A DNA stretch of 64,000 bases from Trichaptum fuscoviolaceum (taxonomy: Eukaryota; Basidiomycota; Agaricomycetes; Hymenochaetales; Trichaptaceae): contig CAJSYZ010000007.1 in the NCBI GenBank assembly GCA_910574455.1, positions 4,568,760 to 4,632,759 of the forward strand. Direction: 5' to 3'. Shown here piece after piece: positions 35,014 through 45,792 of this stretch. Both the position numbers and the translations under genes were made by a program. The notes beneath the pieces were generated by a model. That model made no database searches. It was not told the DNA's origin and saw only the letters and a program-made list of their open reading frames with translations. Position 1 is the first letter of the stretch; every line of letters starts with the position of its first letter.

Positions 35014-35369
35014 GATTCACGGTGGAATGGCTTGATGATGATCTTGGGGACAATACCCGCTCCCACTTCACACTTATACAAAGTAGTTGAAGTCAGTTTT
35101 CTGATTTCCCATTCTTCTAGAAAGAGAGAGGGAGCTATTAGTGCTTTGTACTATGACTCGGATAAACCGCAAGTTGAACTGATAGTAGGAGATGACAAAT
35201 GATTTCTTCCGGATGACTTGATTATAAGGCTTCTTTTCATTTTAAGCACAAACGAACAAGAAAATGAGTCATGTTAACTCCGAAGAAGTCGGGAGGATAC
35301 AACCCACTGCACAAGAAGCTGCTCCATCAGCTCTAGAAGGATTTCGAAGAAAGCCATGAGTAACTCACC
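35014..35369. other. Intergenic
   Basis: Upstream flank of the exonuclease-like gene. No gene or recognisable repeat is seen. Confidence 0.4.
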
Positions 35370-35808
35370 ATACAACAGTCATCCCTGTACACAACCCGAA
35401 ACTTGAACTAGAACCGTGCCAAAATGGGAAATGGGCCAACTTGAATGCATCCCAACCCGCTTCGGAAGGAGTAATTTGCATGAAGGCGCGTTTCTCGTCC
35501 TCGGAGCTGAGGGAATTGCGCTGTCGGCCGATGATGGACTCATACTGCACATTGAAACCGAGTGTTCTCCGTTTAGGCGGCAATGGTGGCGGGGCAGAGG
35601 TGTTTGGCAAGGAATGGGAACACGACAAGTTGACAACAACTTGGATGATGTCGAAAATGCAGTTATATTTTTCCCTTTGCGGCATTTGCAAATTGAGTTG
35701 TGAGTCGCTTTGTCGACCTTTGTGCATGCAAGCGGAATATTGGGATGCATCAAACTGCCCGGTGATACATAGCCCCGTATATACGAATCCGACCGCGCAA
35801 CTTCGCAA
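35370..35808 (-). pseudogene. Coding-like exon fragment, unidentified
   Basis: The minus frame reads LPPKRRTLGFNVQYESIIG and then ITPSEAGWDAFKLAHFPFW. It has a protein-like composition and ends at a GTGAGT donor signal near 35369. No start, partner exon or family was found. It is most likely a captured exon that lost its context. Confidence 0.35.
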
Positions 35809-36086
35809 CCTTCCCTCTCCAGCATCCTTCCCATGTTTTTGGGCTCTTTACGCCGCTCAGGCCAGGCGAACTTAGGATTAGATGTCGATTGAGCAGGGAT
35901 CCCTGAAGTGAGAGTAGACGGTAGGGATAGAGACTCGTCCCGACTGACTGCTCAGCGCGAGTCCTGTGGCCGCTTATTGTTGAGCTTGAGATGGTCGAGG
36001 AAAAGAGGAACGATGGAACGAGAAGAAGCTGACGCGGCCATCGTTCCTTCCGGTGACAAGAAAGTCGGAGTCATACTGGAAAGTTG

Positions 36087-36304
36087 TCACTGATGAGTCG
36101 GGGATACAGGAATGTGAAGAAAATCATACCCATTTGCAGATTCCATACGCGAACGGATGTGTCCAATCCCCCTACCCCCACCCCAAGAAAAGAAGACAAT
36201 ATAATTTTCGGCGTAAATCTTATGCAGATGTTCTCGGAGAACGTATAGACATTCCCCGTGCCGATGCTCCAAAGCTGAAGAAGCCCGTGAGTATTATGAT
36301 TCAA
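36087..36304 (-). pseudogene. Possible WD40-repeat remnant
   Basis: The minus frame contains LLQLWSIGTGNVYTF and GGLDTSVRVWNLQMG. The second is a typical WD40 blade strand (D-x-S-V-R-V-W-N-L). The frame is short, flanked by stops, and matches only one or two blades, so it is at best a fragment. Confidence 0.4.
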
Positions 36305-38179
36305 AAATTAAAAGAACAACTTACTCGAGAAGTACAGTAGTAGCTTTCGCTCACTGATTACTGCACGCATACATCCTCTCCTCGTGCCTGTGAGGGCCGG
36401 TTCAGTAACTTGCCTCTTTGCACATCCGAAACGTCGGTGATGCGTCTCGCAATTCAAAACCTGAGAGGAGCGGACCTCGGATGCAAGTGCAGCAACCAGT
36501 TTTAATGTCCTGCTCTCTGAGCTGGTCATCAGCCACCACTGACGATGAGCTCTCTGGCATAGCCCTGTCCCTCGGAGAAGGTTCACTCATGATATATGGT
36601 TACGGATGTAACCACTCTACCATCACAAATCGCTGAAGAAGTTTGTGTTGTCAACTGTGGAGGTGGACGCGTGCGCATGTGTGCTCGCCATTGCTTTAGT
36701 CGGTGGGGGGATACGCGTCGGCATAAATCTGCGAGAGAATCCTGGGTCAAGAATTGGGGCGCCTGCTGTGGGCGCAGTAAATTGCGTAGACGGCAGTGGT
36801 TTCGTTCCTCTGCAAAAGCGGTCGAACTCCTACCCCCTTGGTTTCCATACGAGCCTAGAGCGGCGCACGAGTAGAAACGCGTCGACCCACAGGGAGCTAA
36901 CAAAGTAAGGCGCAGACGTTTTACGCGAGCTGCGCGAGGCGTTGAAACCGATAGAACAATTTGAGCGTGCCGAGACAGGCAAAGCGCGAGTCGGCAGATG
37001 CGCGGCGGAAGAAAGAGGTCTATCAGAGTTGTACAAGGTCCCGCATGGTGTTGGGAGAGAATCGGGACGTGCAGGAGGAATTCGATGTTGAAAATTGGTA
37101 GAAAAGTGAAGAAGAGAATCTGCGGTGACTTGGGCGTTGGGATACAGTGGTAGTTGAGGAGGAGGCCATGACTACGTCAGTTCGCTACTGAAAAGTCACT
37201 TGAGGCCATCAACGATATTATAGAGCTTACTCATCTTGGATGATTGGTTAAAGTGTGTCTGTAAGGTGGTTCCTGCCCTAGGCTGCCAGTGCCAGTGTGT
37301 AAGATGATCCCGTGTCAACTCAACTGTACATCCTACGGCAGCGGCTGTTCCTTTTTCCGATAATTGCGTAGGATGCGATCAATAGTGGAGGGTGCGGGCC
37401 AAGATGTAATCCTGGAGAGCAGAACGTAGTGTTAAACAGAAAATACACCAGGACGTAAGACAACCTGAGGAAGTTCTCTGTTAACGAGCCTGGTTGTATG
37501 GCATGGTGACTACGGCCAGTGTTGAGCATCTTCAATGTCCACCAAGTACTATGCCTGTGGTAGCAACAACTTGAAGTTGAAGTCGACAACTGAGTGCCAG
37601 CCTGCCAGCCTTAGTAGTGAGTGCCACAACTTCAAGTTGAACTTGAAGTCACCGTGCCAGTGACCGGCGTGCCACTGGCACTGGCAGCCTGAGTGGCAGT
37701 GAGCCTGAGTGACTCCGACTCAGACATCACTGGCAGAAGAATTTGCCGTCCATGTCCTCTTCATCTTGCTCCCCGGAACATTGAAGGGATGAAGTAGTGA
37801 TGTTGAAGGCAACTTGAGCCAGAGGAACTTTAACACGGTGTATGTCCCCGAAACTTGAATGTTAAAGTAGAAGCACAACACAAACAAGCCTTCGGGTACT
37901 ACTAGTACGAGTACTAGTAGGCTAGTAGATACTCCTGGCAGCCTGGGGATGCGCTGCATCGTATGAGATGTGGTGATCAGTATTTACAAAATATCTTCAA
38001 GTTGAAGGTCATATCATCACACAATCAAGCAAGACATAGGCGTTTTATTCAAGAAAAAGACGACACATCATTGTTTACTATTATCGGAAAGACAAAGTCG
38101 AAACATCATTGTTTTATCAGGAAGACAGATAGACTCGACGAAGTTTATACCGTGACCATATACTACGGGTAGTAGTATA
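36305..38179. other. Gene-poor interior with palindromic word clusters
   Basis: No supported gene. From about 37540 to 37960 the DNA is packed with AACTTGAAGTT, GCCAGTG/CACTGGC and CTAGTAGTACTAG words. Isolated frames on both strands look like chance. Confidence 0.5.
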
Positions 38180-40687
38180 CTAGGACAAGGGCGTCAAAGA
38201 TTTGAGTCGAGATACGCCTTCGCCGGTAATCCGAAACTCAAATGGCTCTTTGTAATGAGGATTGGAAGGATTCACAAATCCTTCCTTGGAACTAGGAGGC
38301 TTCCGTGTTTGCTCACGCACTTCCTTTGCCCAGTCCATGCGCAGAGCCAAATAAGACTGAGGTGCCCGACCATAAGGGCCATGGTTCCCCACTATCTTGC
38401 ATATCCTTTTAAGCACGTCCTGCTGTTCATAGGTAAAGAGTGGTTCCCCCGCTGTCAGGTGCAGTACGGATGGTGCGTTTTCTATGAATTTGAAGAGAGA
38501 TTCGTCGTCACCATAATAATGTCGGTCGTGGATAAGTTTATTCAAAGTTGCCTGAGTGGAGTCTCGTTCATCACCTCAAAAACGACATGTTCAGAAGACG
38601 TAATCATCTGCATCGCGTTGGAAAGGATAACAGCTTTCTCCCTGTGCGTATTTCGCCGCTTCTCCAGATGCAGGATCTTCGATAATTTTTTTCGGTCTTC
38701 GTCATTTTCCGGCCACTTTCGCACTGGCACCGGGACTTCCGTGAGATTCGCCTGCTTGACAACTTCCGCTAGTGTGTTCAAGGATAATTGGTCGAAAGAA
38801 GCTGAGACTTCCTCAAAACTGCGCTGTATATCAGCTGGGAGAGCTTTTGGAGGAAAACCTTTGGCCGACGCATGGGGTATGTCCTCAGAGCCATAGTATT
38901 CGATGTCGCCCTCTTCGGCCATCTTTGCAAAGAATTCCTCGAAATAGAACTTAGGCAGGTCCTTCAGATCGAGGACACCCTCTTCTGATGGATCAAGATT
39001 TGGGAACGGTTTGCACGTAAAGTCATCTATGCTGGCATCCCATGTGGACTCCTGCTCGTCAAGTGTGGTGGCTGGCTGTTGTGAATCCAACTTCTTCAGC
39101 TTGCGATTGAGGATGACATACAACCTTCGATGGAATTCGAAGATAAGATAGAAGCGCACAAGAAAGAAACGGAACTTTTCGATGGGTTTTGCGTCAGGCG
39201 ACGGCTGCCAGGAGTTTGTGAAGGGGTATTTGGATTTAAGCTTTGCTCTCGCGTCCTCTACCAAGCTCTCCAGCCTCTTTTCGGCTTCCTTCAGCGTCTT
39301 GGAGGCCCGGCCCTTCTCTTTGTCACCACACTTTGGGTCATTTGTCGTCTCCACCCTCGCCATTGCTTTGCTTTTCGCCTTATCCGCGTCCTTGTATGTC
39401 GTATCCTCCTCGCGGAAGTCTGCTAACTTGTCTTCAATCCCTGCTAACCACTCTTCGTAGCGTGCTTCCTCTGAGGATATGAGGCTTTCAGGTAAAGCGG
39501 TGAGCAGGTCATCAAACAGATGCCTTGCAATGGGAACCTTTCCGTCCCGGCGCATGGTTGGTTGGGCAGTGAACTCAGCGTAAAGCTCGTTTACACCTCT
39601 GATGAGCCCCGCTGTCTTGACACCGCCATCACCAGTAATGTCAAAAGGGGCAACCGATTCGATCTTGAATTTGTTTGGGAAAACAATGGCAAAAGCCATA
39701 TAAAGAATGTTCCTGGCGTCCTCGAAGACGTGTCGTAGTTTAATACTACAAGCTGCCGCTTCGCTCTATGTGAGAACTCATGAGTTTAATTTGTTTTGCA
39801 ATAGCTTTCAAGATGACTTACCGATTCAGCTGCTACGGCAATGATTTGAAGCTCGCGTATCATGACAGCGAACGATGCTATAGTCCGCGTCAAAAGGTCG
39901 TCTTTGGAGCGGTCCGCCTTCCGTTCAGCATCCAATGTCTGGTCCGCCTTCCGTTCAGCATCCAATGTCTCCAAACGAGCCAGCTTTTCGTTCATTTGAA
40001 GCACCTTGTCGGTGGTGCTTCGAATCATATCAAATTGACTGTCAAGCCTTTTGCTAACATTAGCTGCCATGACGGAGTGTAGCGCATGGATGCCCTCCTC
40101 AGCTGCAGCCCTCGCAAGCATCGGGTAATTCAGGGTTGCCTGGTCCTTTATATGTTGTATCTCGTTGGAGAGAGAATCGACTTTCTCCTGCAAGGTCTTT
40201 ATTGTCTCCGAGTAATCCGTGTTCTCCGATTTGGCCGCCTTTTTTTTCGTGGCTTTCAGATCTTCCCTTTTTTTCTCAAGATCTTGAGATCCAACATTCC
40301 GCATCGCCCGATCCAGCCGTTCATCCACTTTCTGTTTTTCATCAGGATTCGCCGCCCGAGCTGCCGCTCCATCCTTGAGTTTTGTTATCACCTGGTTGAG
40401 AACTTTGGCAGTCTCGACCAGCTTTCCTCCAATGTCCGTCCATTCCTTGCCCGCTTTGTCCAAGTCGCCCCCTATCCCATTGAGCATGGTGACTGACAAG
40501 TCGCTAGTTGGGTATAGGAAAGAGATAAGAAGCAATCTACACAGACTGGCAATGTCACTCACAGGTTCGTTTTCAAGTCTTCGACACTGTTTGACGGCTT
40601 GGAGTCCACGTCCGACCCAGGTTTTGCCACCCCACTGCCAGTGGCACCGGCACTGGCGGCCTCGCTGACAGTAGAATGGAATGTCAT
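38180..40687 (-). CDS. Long coiled-coil protein of unknown function (transposon cargo)
   Basis: Start ATG at 40687. Exon 1 is 40687-40563, exon 2 is 40503-39822 and exon 3 runs from 39765, with introns of 59 and 56 nt joining in frame. Exon 3 is open to a stop at 38542. A second frame (38545-38180, including KLIHDRHYYGDDESLFKF) continues the same style of protein, so either a further intron (for example a GTTATC donor near 38629 with a CTCAG acceptor) or a 1-nt frameshift links them. The product would be roughly 700-800 residues: a Ser/Gly-rich start, a charged helical region with likely coiled coil (LEKKREDLKATKKKAAK), a second charged helix (KTLKEAEKRLESLVEDARAK), and a C-terminal part with FYLIFEFHRRLY. 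A 30-bp tandem duplication encodes a repeated TLDAERKAD. I do not recognise a family. Confidence 0.6.
39911..39970. repeat. 30-bp perfect tandem duplication inside the coiled-coil gene
   Basis: The 30-bp unit beginning GGTCCGCCTTCCGTTCAGCA occurs twice without a gap. It keeps the reading frame and duplicates ten residues. Confidence 0.9.
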
Positions 40688-41786
40688 CAAGATGCAATTA
40701 AGCTCAGGCTGGCAACACTACTCACAATTCCAAATTGGATGTGTCTGGTTCCGCCTCAGTGGCAGACGTCAAATTGCCACTGCCAACTCCTAGTCCGACC
40801 TCAAACTCCGATTGTGACCTCAACCCGGGCCCTGCACTTGCAAGAGACTCCGAGTCGGACATGGAGACGCCGGGCCCATTCACTGGCAGGCTGTCAAGAG
40901 AATGTCCTGGTCACATACTTTGAAGGCTGGCAACATGAATGACACTTACTTGATTGCTGATTTGCCACTGTCATCTCGCTGTACCAACTGAATGAGAAAT
41001 TCAATCCATTTCACCATGTCTGACCGCGTCTTTATAAGCTCGGGCCACGGATGGGCTCCATTTTCGCCGGAAGAAACTAGTCCTGTTTGGACTTTTTGTG
41101 AAAGAATTGAAATTACTACTAATACTAGTTTTTGAGACATGTACTACATACCAGCTCGTCTGGCATCATCTGGACCCAGTAGCAGCCTGATTTGGATTTG
41201 ATTGGGAGGCTCAGGTAGCACTGGCATGTTAGCGTGAGGGACAACAGACATTCTGAAGGGATAGTCGTTGAGTTGCTGGCTTCAAGATGATGTGGGGGGC
41301 ATCATGATGGGGTCCGCTGCCAGTGGCAACTAAAAGCTATTCACCGTCGGAACGTGAACTTGAAGAAGTTGATGGAAGTCGGATACTACCGCTGCCAGCA
41401 GGCCACACCGTGACTCAGGCTGACGGAGTGCCGTGAAGAGTAGTACTATATTTAAATTTAAGTACTCAGGCTAGTACTACTATGCCAGTGATACTACTAC
41501 TACTAGTAGTAGGACTTCCCAGCCTCACTGGCACTGGCAGTGCCACAGCATGAGTGCACCCGCTGCGAGTAGTACTACTACCGTAACTACTAGTACTACT
41601 ACTACTACTACTAGTACTTACTAGTCGAATTTGAAGTTGATGATCTCAGCAACTTGACAGCTCGGCCGCCGCAGTTCGCTTCGGAGTCCGAGTCCTCGCC
41701 GGATAGTACTATAGTAGTACTATACTTGTTTGTGTTTCACGGCATGATGATGCGGAGGCACCGTGATCATCATTATGATGGTACTG
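40688..41786. other. Non-coding region with palindromic words
   Basis: Upstream flank of the coiled-coil gene. It holds clusters of GCCAGTGGC, CTCAGGCT and ACTAGTAC words, densest at 41380-41720. A short minus-strand frame at 40946-41140 is not supported. Confidence 0.5.
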
Positions 41787-42168
41787 GATGCCTTCCCGTA
41801 AGGATTTAGGACGACGATTCTTATCCTAAATCCTCTTCCGAATATTATCCGGGAACGGAGCCAACTTTCCGGTCGACGTCGGTCGTCCTAAATTACTGAG
41901 ATCAAGGAAGGGCTCTAAACATTACAGCAGCGTTCTCACATACCATATTTAGTAGAAGTGAAGATTATGTGACGCACCCGCTTCCATTTTAAGCAATTTT
42001 ATCTATGAAAATAATCCGGCAGACCTCACCGTGGCAACCGGAAAGGAATTTAGGACCCGTCCTAGATGTTGCTTACGGTTTAGGATGGCTGTCCTAAACC
42101 TGTACCTGACGGAGTTTCAAAGATTTAGGACAGCCTCCGCCGTCCTAAATTCTTACGGGAAGGCATCC
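41787..42168. mobile_element. 382-bp MITE-like element nested in the transposon
   Basis: The ends GGATGCCTTCCCGTAAGGAT and its reverse complement form a 28-bp terminal inverted repeat with one mismatch. They are flanked by ACT on both sides (possible 3-bp target duplication). No coding capacity; the interior repeats TTTAGGAC/GTCCTAAA several times in both orientations. Its family is unknown to me; a 3-bp duplication would fit a PIF/Harbinger-like relative. Confidence 0.72.
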
Positions 42169-42225
42169 ACTAGAGTAGTGACGCAGCCTGCGGCTCAGGC
42201 TGAGTCGGAAGCCACCATACTCAGG

Positions 42226-42432
42226 CTATGCTTCCCGTACTAAGGATTTAGAACGGCTTTTTCGTCCTACAAGTAGTATGTAGTACTAGTACTAAACGGC
42301 ACGGCTCGGAGCCAAACTCTCCGTCTTGCCCGGGCCCTAAATTTCCAGGATCTAGCAGAGGGGAAGGGTCTGCCAGATGGTCCGTGTCTAGGACAGTCGT
42401 CCTAAATGCCTGCCTTGCTTACCGTACTAGTA
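42226..42432. mobile_element. Degraded second copy of the MITE-like element
   Basis: ATGCTTCCCGTACTAAGGAT at the left and GTCCTAAATGCCTGCCTTGC at the right resemble the ends of the element at 41787. Interior TCCTAAA/TTTAGGA words are shared. It is shorter and more diverged. Confidence 0.45.
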
Positions 42433-43197
42433 GTAGTATCAGGTAAGATATCATAAGTACACCCTGATACCTTACCTTCAAGTTCAAAGGTAAGTTATAC
42501 CGCGGGTCTCCATGGACCGGCAGAACTTCTGCTCAAGGCCGGCGGTGGACGGGTGGCTTCAACCTCCCTAAATGCTTGCCAGCCTGAGTGCCAAGCGGGG
42601 TCTTATGGGTTTCAATTTCGGGTGTCCTAAATCCTTCATCCAGTGGCGCCACTGGCAGTGATACCGTGACTCAGGCTCAGCCTGAGCCTGAGGCTGCCAC
42701 TGCAGTGCCAGTGGCAGTGAGGCTACTAGTTCTGGGAGGAAGGGCACTGCGTTCCGGAATTGCGTGATAACGCTCAGGGAAATCTGCCTCCCGTGCGAAC
42801 GTCTTCAAGTTGACAAATGGGGGACTCGGACTCGGAGTAAGGGACTTGCCGGCGAAGCTCGGCCCGTTTTCTACTACTGTAGTATTAGTAATAACTTGAA
42901 GTTGCCCCTCAGGCTCACTGCCAGTGGCACTCACTGCCAGTGGCTCACTCAGGCTACTACTAGTACTAGTAATAGCCTACTACTACTAGTACTACTCAGG
43001 CTGCCGGTGGCATGCCACGGTGGCGACACTTGACCTTCATTCCAACTTCACTCACCGTTTGAATAACCCTTGCCATTACTTTCCTCTCAGGCATACTACT
43101 AGTACTACTACTACTAGTATTCCTAGTAGTAGTACTCACTGCACTGCCAACTTGAAGTAGCTCAGGCTCTTCGTTCAGTCACTATCAAATCTCCAAA
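42433..43197. other. Upstream region of the plus-strand unknown gene, rich in palindromic words
   Basis: Dense clusters of CAGCCTGAGGCTG-, TGCCAGTGGCA- and ACTAGTAGTAC-type words lie at 42656-42725 and 42890-43170. No gene is supported. Confidence 0.5.
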
Positions 43198-45022
43198 ATG
43201 TCAAGTTCTGATCTCGGGGATACTCCAAGCTCTTGCTTGGACACAGACGAGGACGAGGACGGTTCAGAATCCAGCTTTGGTCTCAACACTCACAGCTCAA
43301 AGTCCGCGATCATCGAAGACGAGAGCGAATACGAAGTGTATACAAATCCTGTAGAGGTTAAGTTCGGTAGGACCACATATTATCTATATTTCAGTGTGTG
43401 GTTTGGCTTATCTTCAATGACTTGTCAGAGGACCTACCCTTTGGTTATCGCTCGGGAGCATATATCGATAGCACGGTGGTCCAGTCAATCACCAAAACTT
43501 AGAGTCCAAGCTAGAGCATGCAAATCGCTTCGGGTTTTCGTCGAACGATTTCAAGGAAACACTTGTTCTGGCTGATCGGCTGGGGAGGTACTTTGATACG
43601 TCAAATCAGTATATCAGTAACCGGGTTAGGGAAGCACAGGCTCTGCAGAGGAAGACGGCTGTGATGCTAGACCAGTTTCGGATCAGTACATACCAGTACA
43701 CGGACATGATCTTCAAGCTAGGTGAAGAACTAGCTATCCTGATGCGTTATACGGTAAGCTGCAAATTAAATCAAAAGCTTGAATGCACGTCTCTAACCGC
43801 TTGTTCTTATGGTAATGCGCTATAGCCCGAGGAGCCACTTGAGCTGCTTATCCGCAAGCGTGTGGAGGAATCAAGACTTGCTGTCGCCACGGCGTTCATA
43901 TCTGTTCTTCCCGGCTTTTTCCCGTCAGGGAAACTCATCAATGTTTTCACTGGGGACGTCATCTGGGATAATTTCTTGTCTTGCTTAGTCGCCCGATATC
44001 ATTCACACCATGCAATCGTGCGTTGGCAACGTAAATTTGAGGATGAGGAGGCCGGCAATCGATTGATACAGACAAAATCTGTCTTTTCTGCCATAAGGAT
44101 CGACATCAAAGGCACAAAGCTCGAGGAAAATGTTCGTCGTGAACTCTCTGCTCAATTGAAGCACTTTACGCCAGTCGTGGGCGTGAATCTTAAAGGCTCT
44201 ACAAGCAGGCCCCGAAACCCAAGGCTTGCGCTCAAGTTCTTTCTCCCCCTACTTATTTGGTCATATAACGAGTGCAAGGATTGGATCGTCTTCCTAGACA
44301 AATGCCGTGCGGAACAATTGCCAAAGTCGCCCGTTGGTCAACTCTCAGAAGCAGAAGTCAATTGTTCTGCGACTCAGGCGACTCCGACTGTCTTTCAATC
44401 CGGAACAGCACGAGAGGCTCGGCGTCGATGGAAACGTGAACTTGAACGTGCCGGTGGAGAAGCTGCTCTAGCTGACTTTCATCGACTCATTCAGAAGTCA
44501 ATGGATATTCTTGGCGTCGACTCGGCTGATGGTGGAACGTCCTCATTGGAGAATAATCGACAAATCCAGCGCGAATACGGAAATTATTCGGTTGTTCTGC
44601 GCAGGTTCAACTGGATCAGGAAATGTTTAATCATCCTCTGTGATGATTCGCTTCTGGATCTGTTGCTCATGAATGATGGTGCAATGCAGCGCTTCTCCAG
44701 GGAGATGGACTTTGCTAGGCTGGGCATTATCGAAGTGACTCGAGCCATTAGGCAATTTGACGATGCTGATCGCAAAGATATAGACAAGGAAAGACTCGAC
44801 AGGGCCGCCGAATTTCTCCACGAAGATATGGAACACATCGATCATGCCCTTATTCCGGCAGAGCAAATTTTTGACTCTTTACTCCTGAAGACAGTCGACG
44901 ATTTACTTCGTAATTATGGTCCATTTTATTTAACAGATTATGGAATCCTATTTGCTCTTCTCGACAAATTGGATCCCATCACGGACACCGACTCGGATGT
45001 CAATATGAGCTCGGCGATGTAA
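43198..45022 (+). CDS. Unknown protein, multi-exon (transposon cargo)
   Basis: ATG at 43198 opens an acidic N-terminus (DTDEDEDGSESSFG). The exon pattern between about 43320 and 43500 is unresolved because two frames compete there. From about 43500 the frame reads SKLEHANRFGFSSNDFKETL to a GTAAGC donor at 43754. A 72-nt intron ends at 43825 and the last exon runs 43826-45022 without a stop. It includes a hydrophobic segment VATAFISVLPGFFPSGKLIN, a charged region (RRRWKRELERAGGEAALADF) and an Asp-rich C-terminus. No family recognised. The long open last exon and orderly splice sites argue for a real gene. It points towards the transposase gene, which is convergent. Confidence 0.6.
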
Positions 45023-45792
45023 CTGGCGGTTGCATATTGGACCATTCCCCGACACGAAGTGTTCTAGGGTTCACCAGCGCGCGATTCAAGTTTAAGTTGT
45101 GGCCGTGTTAAATTTTTATTTCGTTTTACTATGTTTATGACAAAAGTCAAGGACTCGGATTGTACTAGTACTACTCATTCTATGCCAGTGCTTACTCCCT
45201 TTTCAAGTTTAACTTAAAGCTCCTCTCGCACTATGCTGCACTATTGGTAGTTAGTACTAGTAGCAACTATGTGACATCGTTTTCTTGATTACTACTATAT
45301 ACTGCAAAAAAATTATTTATTTATTCATAGCATATGCTTCAAGTTGATAGTACTACCGTGACTAGTACTACTAGTAGTCTGTGTTCAACTTGAACTTCAA
45401 CTTCAAGATGGTTAAATTAGAACTTGAAGTAGTACTAGTAGTAGTAGCAGCCTGAGGCAGGTTATTGGTTCATTTCCAGTTGTTGGCAAGTTCCATGTTA
45501 TTGTACACTTTTTACTTGAAGTTTTCTATGTTCATACTAGTAGTACTAGTACCAGTAGTAGTAGTACTCAGCCTGAGGCTGCCAGTGCACTGCAGCAGTG
45601 GGAAATTTTGACCACTGCCACTGACAGTGGCATCCGACATGATCCAACTTGAACTTGAAGTCTAAGATGCACCGACTAGTAACACTACAATTCTAGTATA
45701 GCTAGTACCATAATCCGTCACTGAACATTTAAATGTTATATCCTTACTTCATAAGTTTCAAGGTACTTTGTGAGCTAAATGAGGGTTTATCT
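45023..45792. other. Convergent intergenic region with palindromic words
   Basis: About 770 bp between the ends of the unknown plus-strand gene and the transposase gene. It contains AACTTGAACTTCAACTTCAA near 45385, an ACTAGTAGTACTAGTACC cluster near 45536 and CAGCCTGAGGCTG near 45569. It must carry both terminators; none stands out. Confidence 0.5.

Noticed and set aside
43480..43510. Programmed frameshift at an AAAAC run in the plus-strand cargo gene
   Set aside because: An alternative exon arrangement with an acceptor near 43470 could restore the frame, so no shift needs to be invoked.
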